In this document: piece after piece, positions 26,841 to 35,800 of the stretch
Numbering within the stretch: position 1 is the first letter of the stretch
How the letters are laid out: each line of letters opens with the position of its first letter
From: Tsukamurella sp040611135
GTDB lineage: Bacteria > Actinomycetota > Actinomycetes > Mycobacteriales > Mycobacteriaceae
Direction: 5' to 3'
DNA: 64,000 nt
Assembly (NCBI RefSeq): GCF_040611135.1
Contig: NZ_JBEXNL010000020.1
Location: forward strand, 1 to 64,000
Translations under genes and position numbers: made by a program
Notes under the pieces: generated by a model
The model's database searches: none
The model's input: only the letters and a program-made list of their open reading frames with translations
Told to the model about the DNA's origin: nothing

Positions 26841-27055
26841 CCCACGGCTTTCTCGTCGGCGCGAGCCGCGACCCATCCCTCGTAGTCCCACGACTTCGCG
26901 TGCTCACGCGAGCGTGCAAGCGCCTCAATGCGGCGGAACCGTTCCACGTAGTCGCGCAGCGCCAGATTCACCGCCTCCTTCTTGGTCCGGACCCCAGAGA
27001 TCCGCATGACCTCGACCAGGGCCTCGTCGTCGACGTCGATCTGTGTGACCGACAT
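26837..27055 (-). CDS. vapB: VapB-type antitoxin
   Basis: A 72-residue antitoxin with an N-terminal ribbon-helix-helix domain (TQIDVDDEALVEVMRISGVRTKKEAVNLALRDYVE), followed by a toxin-binding tail rich in Arg and Trp (KSWDYEGWVAA). ATG at 27055 follows GGAGG at ideal distance. An inverted repeat directly upstream is its likely operator, with repression strengthened by bound VapC. The helZ-SWIM-vapBC order recalls Rv2101-Rv2104c of M. tuberculosis (vapBC37), from memory. Confidence 0.92.
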   Translation of the reverse strand: MSVTQIDVDDEALVEVMRISGVRTKKEAVNLALRDYVERFRRIEALARSREHAKSWDYEGWVAARADEKAVG

Positions 27056-27071
27056 TCCCCACCTCCATGTC

Positions 27072-27100
27072 GATGATGTACATATCGTACCAACATCATC
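27072..27100 (-). promoter_or_regulatory. vapBC operator
   Basis: GATGATGT (27072-27079) and ACATCATC (27093-27100) are perfect inverted arms 13 bp apart, with an inner GTAC-N5-GTAC (27078-27090). TTTGTG (27101-27106), 16 bp and TATGTA (27079-27084) on the minus strand could be the promoter it covers. Confidence 0.65.
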
Positions 27101-27113
27101 CACAAACTCGAGG

Positions 27114-27899
27114 TCATCGCGGGTTTCGAAGGCGGTCGTAGAGCTCCGCCAGCTCATCGGAGGCCTCCGCGACGTCGGCGGGTTTGGTACCGGTACGGCG
27201 CAGGGCCATGCGCAAGAGCGCAGGGTCGAGCAGGGTCATCGCGTCGATCGGCGCGGGCTCGGGCAACGGCGGGAGGTCGAGGCCGTCGCCGTAGAAGGCC
27301 GCCGGGCCCGCGTCCCAGGCGTCGGGGTCCCAGGCATCCCCGGCACCGTCGTCCGACGGTGCCGCACCGCCCGGCCGCGGTGCGGAATCGGTGGACACGC
27401 GCGCGAGCAGCCCGGCCAAGGGCACGCCGGCGAAGTCCAGCACCAATGACGGGTCGGTGTCCGCTGCCGCGCAGAACTCGTAGGTCAGCGCGAGCGCGTG
27501 CACGCAGGCACCGGACTCGTCGGGGCAGGCGCACGCGACGACCACGTCGGACGCCGACTCGGGCAGCACCAGCTCCCCCAGCGCGCGGCCCAACTCGCCG
27601 CGCGTCACCGAGAGCAACTCGCCGGACGCGCCCTGCCCCACCAGTAGCGACACCACAGCGGCCGCGTCGCCCGGCACCCGCGAGAGCGCGACGGCGAAGG
27701 GATCCAGCTGGCTGCCCTGCACGGTCGCGGTGACCGACCCCGGCACCACGGCCATCGCGTACACCTGGTGCTCGGAGTACAGCCGCCGCGCGTACTGGAC
27801 CTTGCGCCGCTCCGTGACCTCCTCGCGCTGCTGGATCAGCTTGCGCGAGAACCACGTTCCGCCCATCGGCCGCGCCGTATCCCTGGCCGTGCGCGCCAT
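27114..27899 (-). CDS. SWIM zinc-finger protein, HelZ partner
   Basis: A 261-residue protein with a SWIM zinc motif CxCxnCxH (CACPDESGACVHALALTYEF, about residues 127-146), an N-terminal GTWFSRKLIQQREEVTERRKVQYARRLYSEHQVYAM and an acidic C-terminal third. SWIM domains bind DNA or proteins. Many SNF2-type helicases carry one or have it as a separate neighbour, as here. Its ATG starts directly after the helicase stop, so the two are translated together and probably form one complex. A GCACCGTCG inverted pair (27343-27362) lies in the acidic linker. Confidence 0.88.
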   Translation of the reverse strand: MARTARDTARPMGGTWFSRKLIQQREEVTERRKVQYARRLYSEHQVYAMAVVPGSVTATVQGSQLDPFAVALSRVPGDAAAVVSLLVGQGASGELLSVTRGELGRALGELVLPESASDVVVACACPDESGACVHALALTYEFCAAADTDPSLVLDFAGVPLAGLLARVSTDSAPRPGGAAPSDDGAGDAWDPDAWDAGPAAFYGDGLDLPPLPEPAPIDAMTLLDPALLRMALRRTGTKPADVAEASDELAELYDRLRNPR

Positions 27900-30785
27900 C
27901 TACGTCACCGCCTCGTCGCGCAGGGCGATCAACTCGTACAGCTCGTCGTTGTTCAGCTCGGTGAGCCACGCCTCGCCGACCCGCACCGTCATGGACGAGA
28001 GCTCCTTCTTCGCGGCGATCACCCCGTCGATCCGCTCCTCGAGGGTGCCCGCACAGACGAACTTGCGGACCTGCACCGCCCGCGTCTGGCCGATGCGGAA
28101 GGCCCGGTCGGTGGCCTGGTTCTCCACCGCGGGGTTCCACCAGCGGTCCACGTGCACCACATGGTTCGCGGCAGTGAGGTTGAGCCCCGTTCCGCCCGAC
28201 TGCACCGTCGCCACCAGGGCCGGAGGGCCGTCGCCGGACTGGAACCGGGCGACCAGGGAATCCCTGTCCCGGCGATCAACGGCACCGTCGAGCACCGGGA
28301 CCTCCGCGCCGAGCAGGCCCGCGAGCCAGGGTTGCAGCATCCGGGCGAACTCGGCGTACTGCGTGAACACGAGGGCGCGCTCGCCCTCGGCCGCGACGGT
28401 CTCGAGGACGTCGGCGAGCAGCTCCAGCTTTCCGGAGCGGTGCTGCCCGCGGCGCAGCAGGGGCGAGCCGTCGCCCAGGTAGTGCGCCGGGTGATTGCAG
28501 ATCTGCTTGAGCCGGGTCAACGAGGCCAGGACCAGGCCCCGCCGGCCCATGCCCTTCGACTCCCGGAGCTCGCGCACCAGCTCGTTCAGCACCGCCTGGT
28601 ACAGCCCCGCCTGCTCCGGCGTGAGCGACGCGCGCACCGTGAACTCGGCCTTCTCCGGCAGCTCGGGCGCGATGTTCGGGTCGGTCTTCTCGCGTCGCAG
28701 GATGAACGGCGAGGTCAGCGTGTTCAGCCGGCGCACCGCGGCGCGGTCCTGTTCCCGCTCGATGGGCATCGCGAACCGGTTGCGGAAGGTGCGCGCCGAG
28801 CCCAGCAGCCCCGGGTTGACCAGGTCGATCACCGCCCGCAGATCCTCCAAACGGTTCTCCACCGGCGTGCCCGTGAGCGCCACCCGGTGCCCCGCGGGGA
28901 TCGACCGCAGCGCCTTCGCCGCGGCGGTGTTGACGTTCTTCACGTGCTGCGCCTCGTCCACGACGATGCGCCCCCAATGGTGCCCGGCGAGCAGCTCCCG
29001 GTCGCGGGCGGCGAGGGCGAAGGTCGTGAGCACCACGTCGGACTCCCGCGCGATCCGCCCGAACTCCTCGCCGGTGGGCCGATCGCTGCCGTGGTGCACG
29101 TGGATCCGCAGGTCCGGGGCGAAACGCTGCGCCTCCGCGACCCAGTTCCCGACGACGGACATGGGGCAGACCAACAGCGTCGGGCGCACCCCGTCGCCGT
29201 CGCGCGGGTCGAGCCGCTCGTGGCAGAGCAGCGCGAGCACCTGGATCGTCTTACCCAGGCCCATGTCGTCGGCGAGGACGGCGCCGATGCCCGCGCGCCA
29301 CAGGCTCACCAGCCACTCGAGCCCGCGCAGCTGGTAGGGCCGCAGCTGCGCCTTGAGCGTCGACGGGGCCGCCACGACGGCGGGCGCGATGGTGCCGCCC
29401 CGGTACACCGAGTCGAGCCAGCCGAGCCCGTCGACCGCGGCCAGCGGGGCGGGCAGCGCGGCGGGGTCGGCGATCATGCCCAGCAGGTCCTGCAGATCCG
29501 TGCCGGACTCCGCCGCCGACCGCTGCTCGGCCACGAACCGCGCGGCCTGCGCCAGCGTGCGACGGTCCGCGCGGACCCACTTGCCGCGCACCTCGACCAG
29601 GCCCGACGCGGCGTTCGCCAGGCCCGCGAGCTCACTCGCGGTGAGCACCACATCGCCCACCGCGAGCTGCCACGCGAAGTCCTTGATCTCGGCGAGCCCG
29701 GCCTGCACGGTGAGCGCCGTGCGCCCCGGCTGCTCCCGCCCGACGAGCCGCAGCGCGGGCCGCACCGTCGCGATCGACGCCGGCAGCAGCACCTCGTACC
29801 CGGCCTTGGTCAGCCCCGGAGCGCCCTCCAGGAACAACGACTCGGCCTCCGTGGTGGTGAGCAGGAAGTCCAGCGAGGTCCCGTCCTGCCGGGCCCGCTT
29901 GAGCGGCGGATACACCGCCAGGGCCCGGGCCAGCTCGCCCGCCAGGTCGTCCAGGTCGACGGGGCTCATCCGCGCCGGATCCGCCCGGACCGGGGCGGCA
30001 CCCGGGACGCGGCGGCAGACCTCGAGCCGCCACGGCGTGTCGGACGGAGTGTCGCGCGGCCGCAGGGGGTCGTCGCCGGGGGCGCGACCGTCGGGTTCGA
30101 CGAGGCGCAGCACCAGCAGCGTCTCCGCCGACCGGACACTGCCCGACCACTCGGTCCACGCCGCGGCGGCGCCCGCATCGGCGACGGCGGCGGGCGGCAG
30201 GGGCGCACCGTCGACCAGGGCGCGCAGCGCGGGGGCGGCGACCCAGGACCACGGGCCCTCGCCGAGGCGCCGGCGCGCGTAGCCGTCGGTGAGCTCCGCG
30301 CCCATGTCGAGGACGGCGGCCAGGTCACCGGTCCGGCGCAGCACCGGCGGCATGGCGGCTGCGGCGGCCTGCACCCAGGTGCGCCACTGCACCGACTCGA
30401 TCGGGGCCCACCGCACGGTCCACTCGCCGTCGTCGCTGCGCACCGCGGGACTCACCGCACCCGCCGCGACGAAGCGCTCGACCGACCGCGCGACCCACCG
30501 CAGGAACCGCAGGTCACCGGCACCGTCGGACGGGTCGAGCCGGTCCAGCAGGTCCAGGGCGCGCGTGGGCCCGAGAGTGAGGGCGGGCGCCACGAGCCGC
30601 CCGCTCGGCCCCGTCAGCGCGACGGTGCGCCGGGGCCTGCGGTCGCCGAGGACCTCGGCGATCGGCGCGGGCAGCGCCGCCGGGTCCGGCTCGGCGGTGG
30701 GCTCGCCGACCTCGTCGGTGAACCACAGCGCGAGGCCCAGGCCGGGCCGCCACAGCCCGTGCGCCGTCGGTTGCGGTCTGGGCAT
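27900..30785 (-). CDS. helZ: SNF2-family helicase HelZ
   Basis: A 961-residue SF2 ATPase of the SNF2/Rad54 group. A poorly conserved N-terminal half (SNF2_assoc type) precedes motor domain 1 with LADDMGLGKTIQVLAL (Lys512) and VVDEAQHVKN. Motor domain 2 has VFTQYAEFARML, VQSGGTGLNLTAANHVVHVDRWWNPAVENQATDRAFRIGQ and the RIGQ motif typical of SNF2 proteins. Such enzymes remodel protein-DNA complexes. The role of bacterial HelZ is not settled; links to DNA repair or defence have been suggested. It runs directly into the SWIM gene. Confidence 0.93.
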   Translation of the reverse strand: MPRPQPTAHGLWRPGLGLALWFTDEVGEPTAEPDPAALPAPIAEVLGDRRPRRTVALTGPSGRLVAPALTLGPTRALDLLDRLDPSDGAGDLRFLRWVARSVERFVAAGAVSPAVRSDDGEWTVRWAPIESVQWRTWVQAAAAAMPPVLRRTGDLAAVLDMGAELTDGYARRRLGEGPWSWVAAPALRALVDGAPLPPAAVADAGAAAAWTEWSGSVRSAETLLVLRLVEPDGRAPGDDPLRPRDTPSDTPWRLEVCRRVPGAAPVRADPARMSPVDLDDLAGELARALAVYPPLKRARQDGTSLDFLLTTTEAESLFLEGAPGLTKAGYEVLLPASIATVRPALRLVGREQPGRTALTVQAGLAEIKDFAWQLAVGDVVLTASELAGLANAASGLVEVRGKWVRADRRTLAQAARFVAEQRSAAESGTDLQDLLGMIADPAALPAPLAAVDGLGWLDSVYRGGTIAPAVVAAPSTLKAQLRPYQLRGLEWLVSLWRAGIGAVLADDMGLGKTIQVLALLCHERLDPRDGDGVRPTLLVCPMSVVGNWVAEAQRFAPDLRIHVHHGSDRPTGEEFGRIARESDVVLTTFALAARDRELLAGHHWGRIVVDEAQHVKNVNTAAAKALRSIPAGHRVALTGTPVENRLEDLRAVIDLVNPGLLGSARTFRNRFAMPIEREQDRAAVRRLNTLTSPFILRREKTDPNIAPELPEKAEFTVRASLTPEQAGLYQAVLNELVRELRESKGMGRRGLVLASLTRLKQICNHPAHYLGDGSPLLRRGQHRSGKLELLADVLETVAAEGERALVFTQYAEFARMLQPWLAGLLGAEVPVLDGAVDRRDRDSLVARFQSGDGPPALVATVQSGGTGLNLTAANHVVHVDRWWNPAVENQATDRAFRIGQTRAVQVRKFVCAGTLEERIDGVIAAKKELSSMTVRVGEAWLTELNNDELYELIALRDEAVT

Positions 30786-30795
30786 GGACGTCGGC

Positions 30796-31419
30796 CTACT
30801 GCGGAGTCGCCCGGTACGCCTCGTGCCGGTGGCGCAGACGGTGCCGCAGGTGCGAGCGGACGGCGGGCCACTCGTGCCGGAGGATCGAGAACAGCACCGC
30901 GTCCATCAGCGCGCCGTTGCGGTAGCGGCGGTGGCTGCGCAGCACCCCGTCCTGCTTGGCGCCGAGCCGGGCGATGGCCTCCCGTGACTGCGTGTTGACC
31001 CACTGGGTGCGCAGCCCGATGCACTCGCAGCCCAGCACGTCGAAGGCGTGCTCGAGCAGCAGCAACTTGGACTCCGCGTTCGTGCCCGTGCCGTGCGCCG
31101 ACGCGCGGTTCCAGGTGAAGCCGATCTCCATCCGCGGAACCGCGGCATCGATGTCGTAGTACGTGGTCATCCCGAGCACCCGGCCGGCCGCGTCGATCGC
31201 CGTGAAAGGGATCATCTCGCCCTTCTCCTGCAGCGCGAGCCGGCGGTCGATCTCCGCGCGCAGGCCGTCGGGCGACGGGACCGAGGTGTACCAGCGGTCC
31301 CAGAGCTGGCCGTCCTCGAGGGCCTCGAGCAGGCCGTCGTACTGGTCGTGCGCGAGCGGGGCGAGCGTGACCAGGTGGCCCGCCAGTGTGACGGGTTCCA
31401 GGGGCGAGAGGAAGGTCAT
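30796..31419 (-). CDS. GNAT acetyltransferase, RimJ/RimL type
   Basis: A 207-residue N-acetyltransferase of the RimJ/RimL group. FTAIDAAGRVLGMTTYYDID, EIGFTWNRASAHGTGTNAESKLLLLEHAFDVLGC (acetyl-CoA loop) and EAIARLGAKQDGVLRSHRRYRNG are recognisable in order. The substrate could be a protein N-terminus or an amino compound. ATG at 31419 lies 7 bases after TAGCCT (31427-31432, minus strand), so the transcript is probably leaderless and starts separately from the thioesterase, whose stop lies 10 bp upstream. Confidence 0.88.
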   Translation of the reverse strand: MTFLSPLEPVTLAGHLVTLAPLAHDQYDGLLEALEDGQLWDRWYTSVPSPDGLRAEIDRRLALQEKGEMIPFTAIDAAGRVLGMTTYYDIDAAVPRMEIGFTWNRASAHGTGTNAESKLLLLEHAFDVLGCECIGLRTQWVNTQSREAIARLGAKQDGVLRSHRRYRNGALMDAVLFSILRHEWPAVRSHLRHRLRHRHEAYRATPQ

Positions 31420-31429
31420 GCGTCGCAGG

Positions 31430-31858
31430 CTACGCGGCGGGGGTGACGAGCAGCCGCATCAGCGCCGCCCGCAGGCCGTCCGGGACGCCGGCGGGGCGGC
31501 GGGCCTCGCGATCGACGAACACGTGCACGAACCAGCCCTCGGCGGCGGGCGCACCGTCGGACCCGAAGAGGGTGACGGCGTACCGGACGCTGGACCGGCC
31601 CAGCTTCGTGACGGCCAGGCCGGCGGTGACGGGCTCGGGGAAGGCGAGCGGTGCATCGTAGCGACAGTGAGATTCCACACAGAGGCCGATCACGGGCCCG
31701 CGATGGATGTCGAGGCCGCCCTCGCGGATGAGGTAGGTGTTGATCACGGTGTCGAAGAAGCTGTAGTACTCGACGTTGTTGACGTGCCCGTACACGTCGT
31801 TGTCCTTCCACCGCGTGGGTATGACCAGGGTGTACGGCTGCTCGTCGATGCTCGGCAT
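31430..31858 (-). CDS. Acyl-CoA thioesterase (4HBT hot-dog fold)
   Basis: A 142-residue hot-dog thioesterase. RWKDNDVYGHVNNVEYYSFFDTVINTYL carries the catalytic Asp of the 4-hydroxybenzoyl-CoA thioesterase family, and GLCVESHCRYDAPLAFPEPVTAGLAV follows. It would hydrolyse acyl-CoA esters, chain unknown. The start is ATG 31858; upstream residues in the open frame look non-coding, and TACCGT (31867-31872, minus strand) lies 8 bases before the ATG, pointing to a leaderless or near-leaderless message. Confidence 0.88.
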   Translation of the reverse strand: MPSIDEQPYTLVIPTRWKDNDVYGHVNNVEYYSFFDTVINTYLIREGGLDIHRGPVIGLCVESHCRYDAPLAFPEPVTAGLAVTKLGRSSVRYAVTLFGSDGAPAAEGWFVHVFVDREARRPAGVPDGLRAALMRLLVTPAA

Positions 31859-31977
31859 GCCGCCCGACGGTACGCCGCTCACCGGTCCGGCCGGCACGCC
31901 GGTGGGAACTTTTCGGGGGCGGCCGGGGGTTAGATGGGTGCAAGGTCCCACCTCGATCGCGTCCCACGGAGGTCACC

Positions 31978-32754
31978 ATGGCGAACAAGCCCGCCCCTCT
32001 CTCCCCCGAGCAGCCCGCGCTCCCGGCCGTCCAGCACGACGGTGGCGGCGCGCTCGGATCGGTCATCGATCGCGCCGCCCGGCTCCAGGGTCCGGCTGTC
32101 GCGAAGTACGTCGCCAGCGTCCGCGCCGACCACCCCGACGAGTCGCCCGCGCAGATCATCGAGCGGCTCGAGAAGCGATACATGCTGGCCGTGACGGGCA
32201 GCGGCGCGGCCGTCGGCGCGGCGGCGGCGGTCCCCGGTGTCGGCACGGTGGCGGCCCTCGGCGCCGTGGGCGCCGAGACGGTCGTGTTCATGGAGGCGTC
32301 GGCGCTCTACGCGCTCGCGGTCGCCGAGGTCTACGGGATCCCCATCGACGACCGGGAGCTGCGCAAGGCGCTCGTACTCACCGCGGTACTGGGCGACGCC
32401 GGGCTCGGGGCGCTCCGCGCCACCGTCGGCGCCAAGAACGCCACCCTGCTCAACCTCAAGAAGAACCCCGCCATCCCGGGGCTGGGAAACCTGAACAAGC
32501 AGCTCATGAAGATGTTCACCCGACGCTTCATGGCGAAGAAGGCACCCTTCGTGCTCGGCAAGCTGCTCCCCGCGGGCATCGGCCTCGTCGTCGGCGCCGG
32601 CGGCAACCGGGTGCTCGGCAAGGGCGTGATCAAGAACGCCCGCGAGGCCTTCGGCCCGGTCCCCACCGCGTGGCCGGCGCCACACCTGCGAGTGGTCGAG
32701 GGCGCGGCGACGAATGTGCCCGGCACCGCCCTGCCGGCGCCGGGCACGGAGTGA
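31978..32754 (+). CDS. EcsC-like membrane-associated protein (Rv1249c-type)
   Basis: A 258-residue protein with a Gly/Ala-rich hydrophobic stretch (about residues 62-110, VTGSGAAVGAAAAVPGVGTVAALGAVGAETVVFMEASALYALAVAEVYG) and a second hydrophobic part (about 190-215, LGKLLPAGIGLVVGAGGNRVLG). The AAVPGVGTVAAL pattern occurs in EcsC-domain and related actinobacterial proteins of unknown role. ATG at 31978 has GGAGG upstream. It precedes kgd in the same direction by 140 bp, a pairing I recall from M. tuberculosis (Rv1249c-Rv1248c), so some link to Kgd or the envelope is possible but unproven. Confidence 0.65.
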   Translation: MANKPAPLSPEQPALPAVQHDGGGALGSVIDRAARLQGPAVAKYVASVRADHPDESPAQIIERLEKRYMLAVTGSGAAVGAAAAVPGVGTVAALGAVGAETVVFMEASALYALAVAEVYGIPIDDRELRKALVLTAVLGDAGLGALRATVGAKNATLLNLKKNPAIPGLGNLNKQLMKMFTRRFMAKKAPFVLGKLLPAGIGLVVGAGGNRVLGKGVIKNAREAFGPVPTAWPAPHLRVVEGAATNVPGTALPAPGTE

Positions 32755-32782
32755 GCGGCCGCCGCCTCTAACCGAGGTAACC

Positions 32783-32811
32783 GGTCACACATTTTCCGTG
32801 GTGGACTACCC
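32783..32811 (+). promoter_or_regulatory. Candidate kgd promoter
   Basis: GTCACA (32783-32788), 17 bp and TACCCT (32806-32811) would start RNA about 75 bases before kgd. The 12-mer ACTACCCTGAAC here also occurs upstream of the MgtE-like gene (52491-52502), so both may share a promoter type. Confidence 0.35.
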
Positions 32812-32894
32812 TGAACCGAGCGGACTTGCGCCGTCTGTGATCCAGTGCGGCGCGCGCCCAAGACGACGATGATGAATCGAGGCGAGGACCTGCC

Positions 32895-35800
32895 GTGAGC
32901 AGCAGTTCTGTATCGGATTTCGGCCAAAACGAGTGGCTGGTCGAGGAGATGTACGAGCGGTTCAAGGCCGACCCGAAGTCGGTCGACCCGAGCTGGCACG
33001 AATTCCTCTCGAAGTACACGCCGGGTGCGGCGTCGAACAACGCGGCGTCCCCGAGCGCCGCAGCCCCGGCCGCGGGGCCCGCGGCACAACCGGCCGCCAC
33101 CCCCGCGCCGAAGCCGGCGAAGACCACCGACACGACGCTGACCCCGGCGCCCGCCGCCCCGGTCACGCCGGCACCGTCGTCCCCCGCCAAGCCCGCCCCG
33201 GCGCCCAAGGCCCCCGCGCCCGCCGAGTTCCCCGCCGAGGAGGAGCGCACCGTGCTCCGCGGCGCGGCGAACGCCGTGGTCAAGAACATGAACGCCAGCC
33301 GCGAGGTGCCGACGGCCACGTCGGTGCGCTCGATGCCGGTCAAGGTGATGTTCGACAACCGCGTGGTGATCAACAACCACCTCGCGCGCACGCGCGGCGG
33401 CAAGATCAGCTTCACCCACATCCTGGGTTACGCCCTGGTACAGGGTGTCAAGGCCTTCCCGAACATGAACCGGCACTTCGCCGAGATCGACGGTAAGCCC
33501 AACGCCGTCACGCCGCCCCACGTCAACCTGGGCATCGCGATCGACCTCGTGGGTAAGAACGGCAGCCGCAGCCTCGTGGTCGCGGGCGTCAAGGGCGCCG
33601 AGGCGATGGACTTCGGCCAGTTCGTGGCCGCGTACGAGGACATCGTCCGCCGCGCCCGCCAGGGCAAGCTCGGCGCCGAGGACTTCGCGGGTGTCACCAT
33701 CTCGCTGACCAACCCCGGCGGCATCGGCACCGTGCACTCGGTGCCCCGCCTCATGGTGGGCCAGGGCGCGATCATCGGCGTCGGTGCGATGGAGTACCCC
33801 GCCGAGTTCCAGGGTGCGAGCGACGAGAAGATCGCCGAGCTCGCGGTCGGCAAGCTCACCACGCTGACCTCGACCTACGACCACCGCATCATCCAGGGCG
33901 CCGAGTCCGGCGACTTCCTGCGGTACGTCCACGAGCTCACGCTGAGCGACGACTTCTGGGACGACATCTTCCGCACGATGCACGTGCCCTACGAGCCGAT
34001 CCGCTGGCGGCAGGACATCCCGCCGCACGGGATCGACAAGGACGCGCGCGTCCTCGAGCTCATCGCGGCGTACCGGGCGCGCGGCCACCTCATGGCCGAT
34101 GTCGACCCGCTGCGCTACAACAACGACAGCCTCGAGTCGCACCCCGACCTGAACGTGCTCACCTACGAGCTCACGCTGTGGGACCTCGACCGCACGTTCA
34201 ACGTCGGCGGCTTCCACGGTGCCGAGCGGCTCAAGCTGCGCAAGGTGCTCTCGGTGCTGCGCGACGCGTACTGCCGGCACGTGGGCATCGAGTACACCCA
34301 CATCCTCGAGCCCGAGCAGCAGAAGTGGCTGCAGGAGCGCGTCGAGACGAAGGACATCAAGCCCACCGTCGCCGAGCAGAAGTACATCCTCAGCAAGCTC
34401 AACGCGGCCGAGGCCTTCGAGACCTTCCTGCAGACGAAGTACGTCGGCCAGAAGCGCTTCTCGCTCGAGGGTGCCGAGTCGGTCATCCCGATGATGGACG
34501 CGGTGCTCGACCAGGCCGCCGAGCACGCGCTCGACGAGGTCGTCATCGGCATGCCGCACCGCGGCCGCCTCAACGTGCTGGCCAACATCGTCGGCAAGCC
34601 CTACAGCAAGATCTTCACCGAGTTCGAGGGCAACCTGAACCCGGCGCAGGCGCACGGCTCGGGCGACGTGAAGTACCACCTGGGCGCCGAGGGCAAGTAC
34701 TACCAGATGTTCGGCGAGAACGAGATCACGGTCTCGCTGGTCGCCAACCCGTCGCACCTCGAGGCGGTCGACCCGGTGCTCGAGGGCATCGTGCACGCCA
34801 AGCAGGACATGGCGAACCCGCCCGAGGGCGAGCACCCGATCATGCCGCTGATGCTGCACGGCGACGCGGCCTTCGCCGGCCAGGGTGTCGTGGCGGAGAC
34901 GCTGAACATGGCGAAGCTGCCGGGCTTCTCCAACGGCGGCACCATCCACATCGTCGTGAACAACCAGGTGGGCTTCACCACCTCGCCGGAGCACTCGCGC
35001 AGCTCGCAGTACTGCACCGACGTGGCGAAGATGATCGGCGCGCCGATCTTCCACGTCAACGGCGACGATCCCGAGGCGTGCGTCTGGGTCGCGAAGCTGG
35101 CGGTGGACTTCCGCGAGAAGTTCGACAAGGACGTCGTCATCGACCTCGTCTGCTACCGCCGCCGCGGCCACAACGAGGGCGACGACCCGTCGATGACCCA
35201 GCCCGGCATGTACGACGTGATCGACACCAAGCGCGGTGTCCGCAAGTCCTACACCGAGGCCCTCATCGGTCGTGGCGACATCTCGACCAAGGAGGCCGAG
35301 GACGCGCTGCGCGACTACCAGGGCCAGCTGGAGCGGGTGTTCAACGAGGTCAAGGAACTCGAGAAGTTCCAGGCCGAGCCCGCGCCGTCGATCATCGCCG
35401 ATCAGCCGCTGCCCAGCTCGCTCGTGACCGCGGTGCCCCTGGAGCAGATCCAGCGGGTGGGCGACGCGTACGCCAACGTCCCCGAGGGCTTCACCGTGCA
35501 CCCGCGCGTGGCCCCCGTGGTCAAGCGCCGCTTCGAGATGTCCCGCGAGGGCGGCATCGACTGGGCCTTCGGCGAGCTGCTCGCCTTCGGCACGCTGCTC
35601 GAGGAGGGCCGGACGGTCCGCCTGGCCGGCCAGGACAGCCGCCGCGGCACGTTCACGCAGCGTCACGCGGTGCTCATCGACCGGCAGACCGGCGCGGAGT
35701 ACACCCCGCTCGACAACCTGGGCCCCGACGGTACGCCGTCCCCCGGCCGGTTCATGGTCTACGACTCGGCACTCACCGAGTACGCGGGCCTGGGCTTCGA

